Shown here: piece after piece, positions 8,626 to 22,437 of the stretch | Numbering within the stretch: the stretch's first letter is position 1 | How the letters are laid out: each line of letters opens with the position of its first letter | Origin: Hypericum androsaemum | Taxonomy: Eukaryota > Streptophyta > Magnoliopsida > Malpighiales > Hypericaceae | DNA length: 64,000 nucleotides | NCBI GenBank assembly: GCA_963995505.1 | Contig: OZ023184.1 | Span: 10,618,308-10,682,307 of the forward strand | Direction of reading: 5' to 3' | Notes under the pieces: generated by a model | Told to the model about the DNA's origin: nothing | The model's input: only the letters and a program-made list of their open reading frames with translations | Databases searched by the model: none | Position numbers and translations under genes: made by a program

Positions 8626-11600
8626 GGCAAGAAAAAGCATAAAAAGGTAAGAAAGGGCAAGAAAAGGCAAGGAAAGGCAAGGAATGGCAGGAAAAGGCAT
8701 GAAAAGGCAAGAAAAGGCAAGGAAAAGGAATGAAAAGCCCAGAAAAGGTAAGAAAATGAAAGATAAGGCAAGGAAAAATTAGAAAAGGAAAGATAAGGGA
8801 AGAAAAGGAAAGATAAGGGAAAGATAAGGGAAGAAAAGGAAAGATAAGGGAAGAAAAGGCAAGAAAAGCTATGAAAAGGCAAGAAAAGGTATGGAAAAGG
8901 CATGAAAAGGCAAGAAAAGGCAAGGAAAGGTAAAGAAAAAGCAAGAAAAGGAAGAAAAAAAGGAAAGATAAGGCAAGAAAAGGCAAAGAAAGGGAAGAAA
9001 AGGCATGAAAAGGCATGGAAAGGCAAGATAAGGTAAGAAAAGGCAAGAAAAGGAATGAAAAGGCAAGATAAGGCAAGAAAAGGGAAGATAAGGCAAGAAA
9101 AGGCATGAAAAGGCATGATAAGCCAAGATAAGGCAATAAAAGGTAAGATAGAGCAAGAAAAGGAAAGAAAAGGCATAAAAAGGCATGGAAAAGCAATGAA
9201 AAGGAAAGATAAGGTAAGATAATGCATGAAAAGGCAAGGAAAAGGCAAGAAATGGCATGAAAAGGAATGAAAAGCAAGGAAAAGGAAAGAAATGGCATGA
9301 TAAGGAATGAAAAGGAATGAAAAGGGAAGGAAAAGGCAATAAAAGGCAAGATAAGGCAAGAAAATGTATGAAAAGGAAAGAAAAGGCCAGTAAAGGCAAG
9401 AAAAGGCAAGGAAAAGGAATGAAAATTCAATAAAAGGCAAGATAAGGCAAGAAAAGGAAGGAAATGCCGAGGAAAAGTGAAGAAATGGAAAGATAAGGAA
9501 AAAAAGGCAAGGAAAAGGCATGAAAAGGCAAGGAATGGAAAGAAAAGGCATGGAAAAGGCAAGAAAAGGAAAGAAAAAAAAGGCAAGAAAAGACACAAAA
9601 AAGGTAAGAAAAGGAAAGAAAAAGGCATGAAAAGTTAAGAAAAGGAAAGAAAAGGTAAGAACAGGTAAGAAAAGGCAATAAAAGAAAGAAAAGGTAAGAA
9701 AAGGCAAGGAAAAGGCAAGAAAAGGCAAGGAAAAGGCAAGAAAAGGCAAGGAAAATGCAAGAAAAGGAAAGATAAGGCAAGAAATGGCATGAAAAGGCAA
9801 GAAAGGTTAAAAAAAGGTAAGGAAAAGGCAAGAAAAGGAAAGAAAAGGCCAAAAAGTGCAAGATAAAGGCATGGGAAGGCATAAGAAGGCAAGATAAGGT
9901 AAGAAAAGGAAAGATAAGGAATGAAAAGGCAAGATAAGGCAAGAAAATCAAAGATAAGGAAAGAAAAGGCATGAAAAGGCTAGAAAAGGCAAGAAAAGGC
10001 AAGATAGGTCAAGAAAAGGCAAGATAGGTCAAGAAAAGGCAAGAAAAGGTGAGATAAGGCAAGAAAAGGCATGGAAAAGGCATGGAAAAGGAAAGAAAAG
10101 GAAAGAAATGGAAAGAAATGGCTAGAAAAGGCATGGAAAAGGCATGAAAAGGCAAGAAAAGGAAAGATAAGGCAAGAAAAGGCATGGAAAATGCAAGAAA
10201 GGCAAGATAAGGCAACAAAAGGAAAGAAAAGGTAAGGAAAAGGCAAGGAAAAGGTAAGAAAAGGAAAGAAAAGGCATAGAAAAGGCATGAAAAGTCAAGG
10301 AAAAGGCAAGAAAAGGTAAGAAAAGGCAAGATAAGGCAAGAAAAGGAAAGAAAAGGAAAGATAAGGCAAGAAAAGGAAAGATAAGGCAAGAAAAGGCATG
10401 AAAAGTAATTAAAAGGCATGGAAAAGGCATGAAAAGGCAAGAAAAGGCAAGATAAGGCAATAAAAGGCAAGGAAAAAGCAAGAAAAGGAAAAAAAAGAGG
10501 AAATATAAGGCAAGAAAATGCAAAGAAAAGGCATGAGAAGGCATGAAAAGGCAAGATAAGGTAAGAAAAGGCAAGATAAGGAATGAAAAGGCAAGATAAG
10601 GCAAGATATGTCAAGAAAAGGCAAGATAATGCAAGAAAAGGCAAGAAAATGAAAGAAAAGGCATGAAAAGGCATGGAAAAGGAATGAAAAGGCAAGAAAA
10701 GGAAAGATAAGGCAAGAAAATGCATGAAAAGGCAAGAAAAGGCAAGGAAAAGGTAAGAAATGGCATCAAAAAGGAAAGAAAAGGTATGAAAAGGCAAGAA
10801 AAAAGCAAGAAAAGGCAAGATAAAGCAAGAAAAGGGATGAAAAGGAAAGAAAAGGCCATAAAAGGCAAGGAAAGGAAAAAAAAAAGGAAAGATAAGGCAT
10901 GAAAATGCAAGGAAAAGGAAAGAAAAGCCATGGAAAAGGCATGAAAAAGCAAGAAAAGGAAAGATAAGGTAAGAAATGGCATGAAAAGGCAAGAAAAGGT
11001 AAGAAAAGGCAAGGAAAAGGCAATAAAAGGCAAGATAAGGCAAGAAAAGGAAAAAGAAAGCAAGGAAAATACAAGAAATGATGAGATAAGGAAATAAAAG
11101 GCAAGGAAAAGGCATGAAAAGGAAAGGAAAGGAAAGAAAAGGCATGGAAAAGGCAAGAAAAGGAAAGAAAAGGCAAGAAAAGGAAAGAAAAAGGCATGAA
11201 AAAGCAAGAAAAGGAAAGAAATGCTAAGAAAAGACAAGATAAGGCAAGAAAAGGCAATAAAAGGAAAGATAAGGCAAGAAAAAGGCAAGAAAAGGAAAGA
11301 AAAGGCATAAGAAGGCAAGATAAGGTAAGAAAAGGTATGAAAAGGCAAGATAAGGCATGAAAAATGAAGAAAAGGCATGAAAAAGAAGGAAAAGGAAAGA
11401 TAAGGCAAGAAAAGGCATGAAACGACATGAAAAGGAAAGAAAAGGAAAGGAAAATACAAGAAAAGGCAAGATAAGGAAAGAAAAGGCAAGGAAAATGCAT
11501 GAAAAAGAAAGATAAGGAAAGAAAAGGCATAGAAAAAGCAAGATAAAGAAAAAAAAGGAATAGAAAAGGCATAAAAAGGCAAGGAAAAGGCAAGAAAAGG

Positions 11601-14600
11601 TAGGAAAAGGCAAGAAAAGGTAAGAAAAGCCAAGAAAGAAAAAGGAAAGGAAAGAAAAGTGAAGAAAAGGCAAGGAAAGTGAATGAAAAGGCAAGGAAAG
11701 GAAAGTTCAGGGAAGAAAAGGCGAAGAAAAGGAATGAAAAGGCAAGATAATATAAGATAAGGCAAGAAAAGGAAAGAAAAAGGAAGGAAAAGGCAAGAAA
11801 AGGTAAGAAAAGGCAAAGAAAAGAAATGAAAAGGCAAGATAATGTAAGATAAGGAAAGAAAAGGAAAGAAAAGGGAAGAAAAAGGCAAGAAAAGGTAAGA
11901 AAAGCCAAGAAATAGAAAGAAAAGGAAAGAAAAGCCAAGAAAAGGCAAGGAAAAGGAAAGAAAAGGAAAGAAAAGGCAAGGAAAAGGAATGAAAGGACAA
12001 GAAAAGAAAAGATAAGGCAAGAAAAGGATAGAAAAGGCAGGGAAAAGGAATGAAAAGGCCAGATAATGTAAGATAAGGCAAGAAAAGGAAAGAAAAGGCA
12101 AGAAAAAGGCAAAATAAGGCAAGAAAAGGCAAGAAAAGGCAAGATAAGGCAAGAAAAAGGAAGGAAATGCAAGAAAAGGAAAGATGTGGCAAGAAAAGGC
12201 AAGATAAGGAAAGAAAAGGCAAGGAAAAGGCCAGGTAAGGCAAGAAAAGGCCAGGAAAAGGCATGAAAAGGCATGAAAACAAAAGAAAAATCATGAAAAG
12301 GCAAGAAAAGGAAAGAAAAGGAACGAAAAGAAAAGAATAGGCAAGAAAAGGAAAGAAAAGGAAAGGAAAAGGAAAAAAAAGGCAAAAAAAAAGAAAGAAC
12401 AGGAAAGGAAAGGCAAGAAAAGGAAAGAAAAGGCATGAAAAGGCAAGAAAAGGTAAGAAAAGGAAAGAAAAGGTAAGAAAAGGCAAGAAATGGAAAGAAA
12501 ATGCAAGAAAAGGCAAGAAAATGAAGGAAAAGGCAAGAAAAGGAAAGAAAAGGCAAGGAAAAGGAAAGAAAAGGAATGAAAAGGCAAAAAAAAGAAAGAG
12601 CAGGAAAGGAAAGGCAAGAAAAGGCAAGGAATTGGCAAGAAAAGGAAAGAAAAGGTTAGAAAAGGAAAGATAAGGCAAGGAAAAGGAAGAAAAAGGCAAG
12701 TAAAGTCAAGATAAGGTAAGATTAGGCAAGAAAAGGAAAGAAAAGGCAAGGAAAAGGCAAGGAAAAGGCAAGATTAGGCATGAAAAGGCAAGATAAGGCA
12801 TGAAAAGGGAAGGAAGGGCAAGAAAAGGAAAGAAAAGGAAAAATGAGGTAAGAAAAGGCAAGAAAAGGCAAGATAAGGAAAGAAAAGAAAAGAAAAGTCA
12901 AGGAAAGGGCAAGAAAATGCAAGGAAAAGGCATGAAATGAAAAGAAAAGGCAAGATAAAGCAAGAAAAGGAAAGATAAGTCAAGAAAAGGCAAGAAAATG
13001 AAAGAAAAGGCATGAAAAGAAAAGAAAGGCAAGAAAAGGCAAGGAAAAGGAATAAAAAGGCAAGAAAAGTCAAGATAAGGTAAAATTAGGCAAGAAAAGG
13101 CAAGGAAAAGGCAAGAAAAGATAAGAAAGGCGAGATAAGACAAGAAAAGGAAAGATAAGGAAAGATAAGGCAAGAAAAGGCAAGAAAATGGAAGGAAAAG
13201 ACAAGAAAAGGTAAGAAAAGGCAAGGAAAAGGCATGAAAAGGTAAGGAAAAGGTATGAAAAGGCAAGAAAAGTTAAGAAAAGTTAAGAAAAGGCAAGAAA
13301 AGGAATGAAAAGGCAAGAAAAGATAAGAAAAGGTAAGTACAGGCAAGAAAAGGAAATATAAAGCAAGATAAGGCAAGACAAGGCAAGAAAAGGAGAGAAA
13401 AGGAAAGATAATGCAAGAAAAGGAAAGAAAAGGCAAGGAAAGGCAAGAAAAGGAAATATAGGTAGGAAAAGGCAAGAAAAGAAAAGAAAAGAAAAGGCAT
13501 GGAAAAGGCTTGAAAAGGCAAGAAAAGGAAAGAAAAGGAATGATAAAGCAAGAAAAGGCAAGAAAAGGAAAAAGAAGGTAAGATAAGGCAAGAAAAGACA
13601 AGAAAAGAAATGATAAGGAAGGAAAAGGAAAGAAAAGGCGAGAAAAGGCAAGGAAAGGCATGGAAAAGGCATGAATAGGCAAGAAAAGGAAAGATAAGGC
13701 AAGGAAAGACTTGAAAAGGCAAGAAAAGGAAATAAAAGGCAAGGAAAAGACAAGAAAATGCTAGATAAGGAATGAAAAGGAAAGAAAAGGCAAGGAAAAG
13801 GCAAGATAAGATAAGAAAAGGCAAAAAAAAGGCAAGATAAGGAAAGAAAAGGAAAGATAAGTTTAGAAAAGGCAAGAAAAAGCAAGGAAAAGGCAAGAAA
13901 AGGAAAGAAAAGGTAAGAAAAGGCAAGGAAAAGGCAAGAAAGGGCAAGGAAAAGGCAAGAAAAGGAAAGAAAAGGAAAGAAAAGATAAGAAAAGGTACGG
14001 AAAAGGCAAGAAAAGGCAAGATAAGGCAAGGAAAAGGCAAGAAAAGGCAAGATAAGGCAAGAAACGGAAAGATAAGGCAAGAAAAGGCAAGAAAAAGGAA
14101 AGAAATGGAAAGAAAAGGCAAGAAAAGGCATGGAAAAGGCATGAAAAGGCAAGAAAAGGAAAGATAAGGCAAGAAAAGTAATGAAAAGGCATGAAAAGGA
14201 TAGAAAAGGAAAGGAAAAGGCAAGATAAGGCAAGAAAAGGAAAGAAAAGGTCAGCAAAAGGCAAGATAAGGCAAGATATAGAAAGAAAAGGCATGGAAAA
14301 GGCATGAAAGGGCAAGGAAAAGGCAAGAAAAGGTTAGAAAATGAAAGATAAGGCAAGGAAAAGGCAAGAAAATGCAAGAAAAGGTAAGAAAAGGCAAGAA
14401 AAGGAAAGAAAAGGCAGGAAAAGGCAAGGAAAAGATAAGAAAATGATAAAAAATGCAAGAAAAGGCAAAAAAGGAATGAAAAGGCAAGATAAGGATTGAA
14501 AAGGGAAGGAAAGAAAAGGCAAGGAAATGGCTAGAAAAGGCAAGGAAGAGGGAAAAAAAGGCAAGATTAGGCAAGAAAATGCAAGGAAAAGGTAAGATAA

Positions 14601-17600
14601 GGCAAGGAAAAGGCAGGATAAGGCAAGAAAAGGCAAGGAAAAAGTAAGATAAGGAAAGAAAAGGCAAGATAAGGGAAGAAAAGTCAAGATAAGGCAAGAA
14701 AAGGCAATGAAAAGATAAGCTAAGGCAAGATAAGGCAAGATTAAGAAAGAAAAGGCAAGGGAAGGAAAGAAAAAGCATGGAAATGGTAAGATAAGGAAAG
14801 AAAAGTCAAGATTAGTCAAGAAAAGGCATGATAAGGCAAGAAAAGGTAAGATTAGGCAAGAAAAGTCAAGATTAGGCAAGAAAAGGCAAGGAAACGGTAA
14901 GATAAGGTAAGGAAAAGACTAGATAAGGCATGAAAAGGAAAAATTAGGCAAGAACAGGCAAGGAAACAGCAAGATAAGGCAAGGAAAAGGCTACATAAGG
15001 CAAGATAAGGCATGATATGGTAAGAAAAGGTAGGATAAGCGAAGAAAAGGCAAGGAAAATGTAAGATAAGGAAAGAAAAGGCATGATAAGGCAATAAAAG
15101 GCAAGGAACATGCAAGATAATGAAAGAAAAGGCAAGATAAAGAAAGAAAAGGCAAGATAAGGGAAGTAGAGGCAAGAATAGGCGAAGAAAAGGTAAGAAA
15201 AGGCAACATAAGGAAAGCAAAGGAAAGAAAAGGCAAGGAAATGACAATATAAGGAAAGAAAATGCATGACAAGGCAAGAAATGGCAAGATAAGGAAAGAA
15301 AAGGCCAGAAATGGCAAAAAAATGCATTAAAAGGTTAGATAAGGAAAGATAAGGAGAGAAAAGGCACGATAAGTCAAGAAACGGCAAGAAAATACAAGAT
15401 AAAGAAAGAAAATGGAAGAAAAAGTAAGATAAGGCAAGAAAAAGTAATAAAAGGCAAGATAAGGAAAGAAAAGGCATGATAAGGCAAGAAAAGACAAGGA
15501 AAATGCAAGATAAGGAAAGCAAAGGCATGGAAAAGGCAAGATAAGGAAAGAAAAGGCAAGATAAGGGAAGTGAAGGCAATATAAGGAAAGAAAAGACAAG
15601 GAAAAGGTAAGAAAATATAAGATAAGGCAATCAAAGGGGAGGAAAAGGCAAGATAAGGAAAGAAAAGGAATGATAAGACAGGATAAGGAAAGAACATGTA
15701 AGGAAAAGATAAGAAAAGGCAGGAAAATACATGAAATGGCATGAAACGGAAAGAAAATGCAAGAAAAGGAAAGAAAAGGCAAGAAAAGGAAAGGACAAGG
15801 CAAGATAAGGAAAGATTACGCAATAAAAGGCATGAAAAGAAAAGAAAAGTCAAGATAAGGCATGATAAGGCAAAAAAAGGCAAGAAAAGGAAAGGCAAGG
15901 CAAGGAAAAGGCAAGAAAAGGGAAGGAAAAGTATGATAAGGAAAGAAAAGGCAATAAATGGTAAGATAAGGCAACAAATGGCAATAAAAGTCAAGGTAAG
16001 GCAAGAAAAGGAAATTAAAGGCAAGATAAGGTAAGAAAAGGCAAGAAAAGGCAAGAAAAGGCAAGATAAGGCAAGAAAAGGCAAGATATGGCAAGAAAAG
16101 GCTAGTAAATGTCAAGAAAATGGAAGAAAAGGCAAGATTAGGCAAGTAAAAGGTAAGATAAGGCAAGAAAAGGTAAGGAAAATGCAAGATAAGGAAAGAA
16201 AAGGCAAAAAAAGGCAAAGAAAATGCAAGAAAAGGCAAAAAAAAAAGGAAAGAAAAGGCAAAAAAAGGCAAGGAAAAGCAAGATAAGGAAAGAAAAGGCA
16301 AGATAAGGCATGATAAGGGAAGAATAGGCAAGGAAAAGGTAAGATAAGAAAAGAAAAGGCAAGAGAAAGCAAGGATCAGACAAGATAAGGGACGAAAAGG
16401 CAAGATAAGGCAAGAAAAGGCAAGGAAAGAAAAGAAAAGGCAAGCAAATGGCAAGATAAGGAAAGAAAAGTCAAGATAAGGCAAGATAAGGCAAGACAAG
16501 GTAAAATAAGGCAAGTTAAGGCAGGGAAAAGGCACGAAAAGGCACAAAAAGGTAAGAAAAGGGAAGAAAAGGCAAAATCAGGCAAGAAAAGTCAAGAAAA
16601 GGTAAGATAAGGCAAGTAAAGGAAAGATAAGGCAAAAAAAGGCTAGAAAAGGGCAAGAAAAGGCACAAAAAGGAAAGATAAGTCAAGAAAAGGAAAGAAA
16701 AGAAAAGAAAAGGCAAGAAAAGGCAAGATAAGAAAAGGCAAGATAAGTAAAAAAAAGGAAAGATAAGGAAAGATAAGGCAAGAAATGGCAAGATAAGGCA
16801 AGATAATGCAAGAAAATGCAAGAAAAGGCAAGAAAATGCTAGAAAAAGCAAGGAAAAGGCAAGAGAAGGGAAGGAAAAGAATGATAAGGAAAGAAACGGC
16901 AATAAACAGTAAGATAAGGCAACAAAAGGCAATAAAAAGTAAGATAAGGCAAGAAACAGCAAGAAAAGGCAAGATAAGGAAAGAAAATGCTAGAAAAACC
17001 AAGATAAGGAAAGAAAAGGCAAGATAAGGGAAGGAAAGGCATGGAAAAGTCAAGATAAGGAAAGAAAAGGCAAGAAAAGTCAAGGAAATGGTAAGGAAAA
17101 GGCAAGATAAGGAAAGAAAAGGCAAGATTAGGGAAGAAAAGGCAAGACAACGCAAGATTAGGCAAGGAAAAGGCAAGATAAGTCAAGAAATGGTAAGGAA
17201 AGGAAAGAAAAGGCAAGAAAAGGCAAGGAAAGGAAGGAAAAGGCAAGGAAATGGCAAGAAAAGGAAAGAAAAGGCATGATAAGGAAATAAAAGTCAAGAT
17301 AAGGCAAAATAAGACAAGAAAAAGCAAGATAAGGTAAGAAAATGCAAGATAAGGCAAGAAAATGCAAGATAAGGCAAGAAAAGGAAAGATAAGGGAAAAA
17401 AAATGAAAGGAAAAGACAAGAAAAGGCACGAAAATGCAAAAAAAAGGGCAAGAAATCGAAATAAAAGGCAAGACAAGGAAAGAAAAGGCAAGATAAGACA
17501 AGAAAAAGCAAGATAAGGCAAGGAAATGCAAGATATGGCAAGAAAATACAAGATAAGGCAAGAAAAGGAAAGATAAGGGAAAAAATGAAAGGAAAAGACA

Positions 17601-20600
17601 AGAAAAGGCACGAAAATGCAAAAAAAGGCAAGAAATCGAAAGAAAAGGCAAGACAAGGAAAGAAAAGGCAAGAAAAGGCAAGATAAAGAAAGAAAAATCC
17701 AGATAAGGCAAGATAAGGCAAGAAATGGAAAGAAAAGGCGAGATAAGGCATGATAAGGAAAGAAAAGGAAAGATAAGGCAAGATAAGGCAATTTAAAGGC
17801 AAGGAAAAGGCAATAAAAGGCAAGGAAAGGATAGAAAAGGCAAGGAAATGGCAAGATAAGGAAAGAAAAGGCATGATAAGGCAAGAAAAGGCAAGATAAT
17901 GCAAAATCATAAGACAAGATAAGGAAAGATAAGGCAAGAAAAAGAAAGGAAAAGGCAAGAAAAGGCACGAAAAGGCAAGAAAAGTCAAGAAAAGGAGGAA
18001 AAAGGTAAGATAAGGTAAGAAAAAGCAAGATCAGGAAAGAGAAGGCAAGAAAATGTAAGATAAGGCAAGAAAAGGCAAGATAAGGCAAGAAAAGGCACAA
18101 AAAGGCAAGATAAGTCAAGAAATGGAAAGAGAAGGCAAGAACAGGCAAGATAAGGAAAGAAAAGGCAAGAAAAGGTAAGATAAGGCAAGAAAAGGCAAGA
18201 AATGGCAAGAAAAGGAAAGAAAAGGTACGAAAAAAGTAAGATAAGGAAAGAAAAGACAAGATAAGGCAAGATAAGGGAAGAAAAGGCAAGATAAGGAAAG
18301 AAAATGAAAGTAAAAGCAAGATATGGAAAGAAAAGGCAAGATAAGGGAAGAAAAGGCATGATAAGGCAAGAAAAGACAAGGAAAATGCAAGATGAGGAAA
18401 GAAAAGGCAAGGAAAAGGCAAGATAAGGGAAATGAAGGCATCATAAGGCAAGAAAAGGCAAGGAAAAAGGTAAAAAAATGCAAGATAAGGCAAGAAAAGG
18501 TAAGATAAGGAGAGAAAAGGCATGATAAGGCCAGAAAAGACAAGGAATATGCAAGATATGGAAAGAATGGGCAAGGAAAAAGCAAGATAAGGAAAGAAAT
18601 GGCAAGATAAGGGAAGTAAAGGCAAGATAAGGCAATAAAAGGCAAGAAAAGGAAAGAAAAGGCAAGCAAATGGCAAGATAAGGGAGGAAAAGGCATGATA
18701 AGGCAAGAAAATGAAAGATCATGCAAGGAAGGCCAAGGAAAAGACAAGAAAAAGCAAGATAAGGAAAGAAATGGCAAGAAAAGGAAAGAAAAGGCAAGAA
18801 AAGGAAAGAAAAGGCAAGAAAAGGATAGAAAAATCAAGAAAAAGGCATGAAAAGGCAAGAAAAGGAAAGAAAAGGCACGGATAAAGTAAGATAAGGAAAG
18901 GAAAGATAAGATAAGGCATGATAAGAGAAGATAAGGCAAGATAAGGTAAGAAAAGGCAAGAAAAGGGAAGGAAAAGAATGATAACGAAAGAAAAGGTAAT
19001 AAATGGTAAGATAAGGCAAGAAAAGGCAATAAAAAGCAAAATAAGGCAAGAAAAGGGAAGAAAAGGCAAGATAAGGCAAGTAAAGGCAAGAAAGGATAAG
19101 AAAAGGCAAGATAAGGAAAGAAAATGCAAGAAAAAGCAAGATAAGGCAAGAAAAGGCAAGATAATGAAAGAAAAGGCATGATAAGGCAAGGAAAGGCAAG
19201 GAAAAGTCAAGACAAGGGAAGAAAAGGCAAGAAAAGTCAAGGAAAAGGCAAGGAAAAGGCAACATAAGGAGAGAAAAGGCAAGATTAGTGAAGCAAAGGC
19301 AACACAAGGCAAGAAAAGGCAAGGAAAATGTAAGAAAAGGCAAGATAAGTCAAGAAATGGCAACGAAAGGAAAGAAAAGGCAAAAAAAGCAAAGGAAATG
19401 AAAGAAAAGGCAAGGAAATGGCAAGATAAGGAATGAAAAGGCATGATAAGGCAATAAAAGTTAAGATAAGGCAAGATAAGGCAAGAAAAGAAAAGATAAG
19501 GCAAGAAAAGGCAAGGAAAAGGCAAGAAAAGGGAAGAAAAGGCAAGATGAGGAAAGAAAAGGCATGATAAGGCAAGAAAAGACAAGGAGAATGCAAGATG
19601 AGGAAAGAAAAGGCAAGAAAAAGGCAAGATAAGGAAAGACAAGGCAAGGAAAAGATAAGAAAGGCACGAAAAAGCAAGAAAATGCAAGAAAAGGCAAGAA
19701 AAGATAAGATAAGTTAAGAAAAGGCAAGATAAGGCAAGAAAAGGCAAGAAAAAGGTAGGAAAGGTAAGATTAGGCAAAAAAAGGCAAGGAAAAAAAGAAA
19801 AGGCAAGGAAATGGCAAGATAAGGAAAGAAAAGGCATGATAAAGCAAGAAAATGCAAGGAAATATCAAGATAAGGAAAGAAAAGGCAAGATAAGAGAAGT
19901 AAAGGCAAGATAAGGCAAGAAAAGGCAAGGAAAAGGTAAGAAAAGACAAGATAAAGCATGAAAAGGCAAACAAAGGAAAGAAAAGGCAAAGAAATGGCAA
20001 TATAAGGAAAGAAAAGCCACGATATGGCAAGATAAGGCAATATAAAACAAGAAAAGGAAAGATTAGGTAAGAAAACAAAAGATAAGGTAAGAAAAGGCAA
20101 GGAAAAGATAAGAAAAGGCACAAAAAAGCAAGAAATGGCAAGAAAAGGCAAGAAAAGGAAAGATAAGGCAAGATAAGGGAAGATAATGCAAGAAAAAGCA
20201 AGATAAGGCAAGAAAAGGCAAGATAAGAAAAGAAAAGGTAAGGAAAAGGCAAGATAGGGAAAGAAAAGGCAAGATAAGGAAAGAAAAGGCAAGAAAAGGC
20301 AAGATAGGGAAAGAAAAGGCAAGATAAGGCAAGATAAGGAAAGAAAAGGCAAGAAAAGGCAAGGAAAAGGCAAGATAGGGAAAGAAAAGGCAAGATAAGG
20401 GATTAAAATGTAAGATAAGGCAAGAAAAGCCAAGAAAGAGGTAGGAAAAGGCATGATAAGGCAAGAAAAGTAATTAAAAGGCAAGGAAAGGAAAGAAAAG
20501 GCAAGGAAAAGGTAAGAAAAGTCAAGAAAAGGTAAGGAGAAGGCAAGATAAGGCAAGATAAGGAACGAAAAGGCATAGAACAGGCATGAAAAGGAAAGGA

Positions 20601-21633
20601 AAAGGCAAGGAAAAGGCAAGAAAAGTTAAGAAAAGGAAAGATAAGGCAAGAAAAGGTAAGAAAATTAAAGAAAAGGCAAGAAAAGGCAAGGAAAAGGAAT
20701 GAAAAGGCAAGATAAGGATTGAAAAGGCAAGGAAAAGTAATGAAATGGCAGGAAAAGGAAAGAAAAGGCAAGAAAAGGCAGGAAAAGGAAAGAAAAGGCA
20801 AGAAAATGAAGGAAAAGGAAAGAAAAGGAAAGGAAAGGCAACATAAGGGAAGATAAGGTAAGAAAAGGGAAGGAAAGTCAAGAAAATGAAAGATGAGGCA
20901 AGAAAAGGTAAGGAAAAGACTAGAAAAGGTAATATAAGACAAGAAAAGATAAGATAAAAGGCAAGAAAAAGGCATTAAAAGGAAAGAAAAGGATAGAAAA
21001 GGCAAGAAAAGGAAAGAAAAGGCAAGGAAAAGGCAAGAAAATGCAAGGAAATGCAAGACAAGGCAAGAAAAAGGCAAGATAAGGCAAGGAAAAGCAAGAA
21101 AAGGAAAGATAAGGCAAGAAAAGGCAAGAAAAAGGAAAGAAAAGGTAAGAAAAGGAAAGAAAAGGCAAGAAAAGGCATGGAAAAGGCAAGAAAAGGAAAG
21201 ATAAGGCAAGAAAAGGCAAGAAAAGGAAAGAAAAGTCAAGGAAAAGGCACGAAAAGGAAAGAAAAGGAAAGAAAAGTCAAGGAAAAGGCACGAAAAGGCA
21301 AGAAAAGGAAAGAAAAAGTAAGATAAGGAAAGAAAAGGCGAGAAAATGCAAGAAAAGGCAAGAAAAAGCCAGAAAAGGAAAGAAAAGGCAAGAAAAGAAA
21401 AGAAAAGGATAGATAATGCAAGATATGGCAAGAAAAGGCAAGATAAGGCAGGAAAAGGCAATAAAAGGTAAGGAAAAGGTAAGAAAAGGCAAGAAAAGTA
21501 ATGAAAAGGCAAGAAAAGGCAATAAAAAGGCAAAATAAGGCAAGAAAAGGGAAGGAAAAGGCAAGAAAAGGAAAAAAAAGCAAAGAAAGGCAAAAAAAGG
21601 CTTTAAAAGGCAAGAAAAGGAATGAAAAGGTAA
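8621..21633 (+). repeat. 10-bp minisatellite array, block 3 (13 kb)
   Basis: The largest uninterrupted array, in the same orientation as blocks 1 and 2. Up to about 14.8 kb the variants AAAAGGCATG and AAAAGGAAAG are frequent; from about 14.8 to 20.6 kb AAGATAAGG-type units dominate; after about 20.6 kb the first mix returns. A segment with AAAATGAAAGGAAAAGACAA followed by CACGAAAATGC is repeated near 17390 and 17575. Very long open frames on the opposite strand are a by-product of a stop-free 10-bp unit and are not genes. Confidence 0.95.
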
Positions 21634-22437
21634 TAATATGAACCTTGGCAGGAGATTCACAACGGACCGTGCTACTTTGGATGGAACAGACCACAACCCA
21701 CGAACTCGAGCCTTGCAAGAACCTTGGTTTGGAAGAACCGCAACCCGAGCAATGGAATTTCGTGAACCTTTGGTCCAAGTCGAATCACGCCACAAACGAT
21801 GATGGAGGAATCGTTTGATAAGTGAAAGATTCGCTCAAGCTAAGCAATCCAGCAATTAGCAAGAACACGCAAGGAGTATCTAACTCACAAAATTATCAAT
21901 CTCAAAAGTTGTGTACATTTTTATTGCTAGGAGACCTCCTTATATAGGCTCCAAAGTACCAAAGTATTCCTAAACAAGCTAACTCCTTAAAAGGAGTTCA
22001 AAGGCTGGCCAAAACTCTCTTTCCTAATCTAAGGAGATTCTGGCCGAATTTATTCAACTAAATAAGGAATAATATAAGCAAATAATATCTAATAGAATAA
22101 CTAATAGCTGCACGTCCAAAACAAGTAGATGCACGGACTAAATAGGCTGATTCTTCTTGATTCTCCATGTGCGCATGCATCTAGAAGCTTACGTGCATGT
22201 CAAGCTTCCAAAATAGCCTCTATCACGTGCATGGGCTTTGCATGGGCCTCATGCACGTCCTTGCACTTGTACGCACCATCTTGAGTCCAGACTTCTTGCA
22301 TTAATCCATTAAATTCGGCCTGAAACTTTTTGGCTCTTGCTCGTGTCACCGGTCCAATTGGTACGTGCACTTACCGTGAGTCTTGTGGCTTGAATGTAGG
22401 TGTGTTCGTAGGTGTGTTCGTAGGTGTGCTCACATCA
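21634..22437 (-). repeat. 3' LTR of element C
   Basis: It is 804 bp. On the minus strand it begins TGATGTGAGCAC and ends GGTTCATATTA (canonical ATATCA mutated). Reversed TATA box at 21940-21946, and the perfect palindrome AACTCCTTAAAAGGAGTT at 21980-21997. A short tandem of ACACCTACGAAC-type units lies just inside the start (22390-22430) and is translated as NTPTNTPT in the polyprotein tail. Confidence 0.9.

Noticed and set aside
8613..9800. Open frames of 200-800 codons throughout the arrays (for example 8613-9800 on the minus strand, 51057-53453 on the plus strand)
   Set aside because: They translate to permutations of LAFSCLFLPF, the three-frame reading of a stop-free 10-bp unit. All three frames are open at once, frames slip with unit indels, and there are no gene features.
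1..21633. Telomeric or interstitial telomere-like repeat
   Set aside because: The unit is AAAAGGCAAG; no TTTAGGG or related 7-bp periodicity is seen.
8621..21633. CRISPR array
   Set aside because: No repeat-spacer alternation, the units are directly adjacent and about 10 bp long, and the context is a plant genome.
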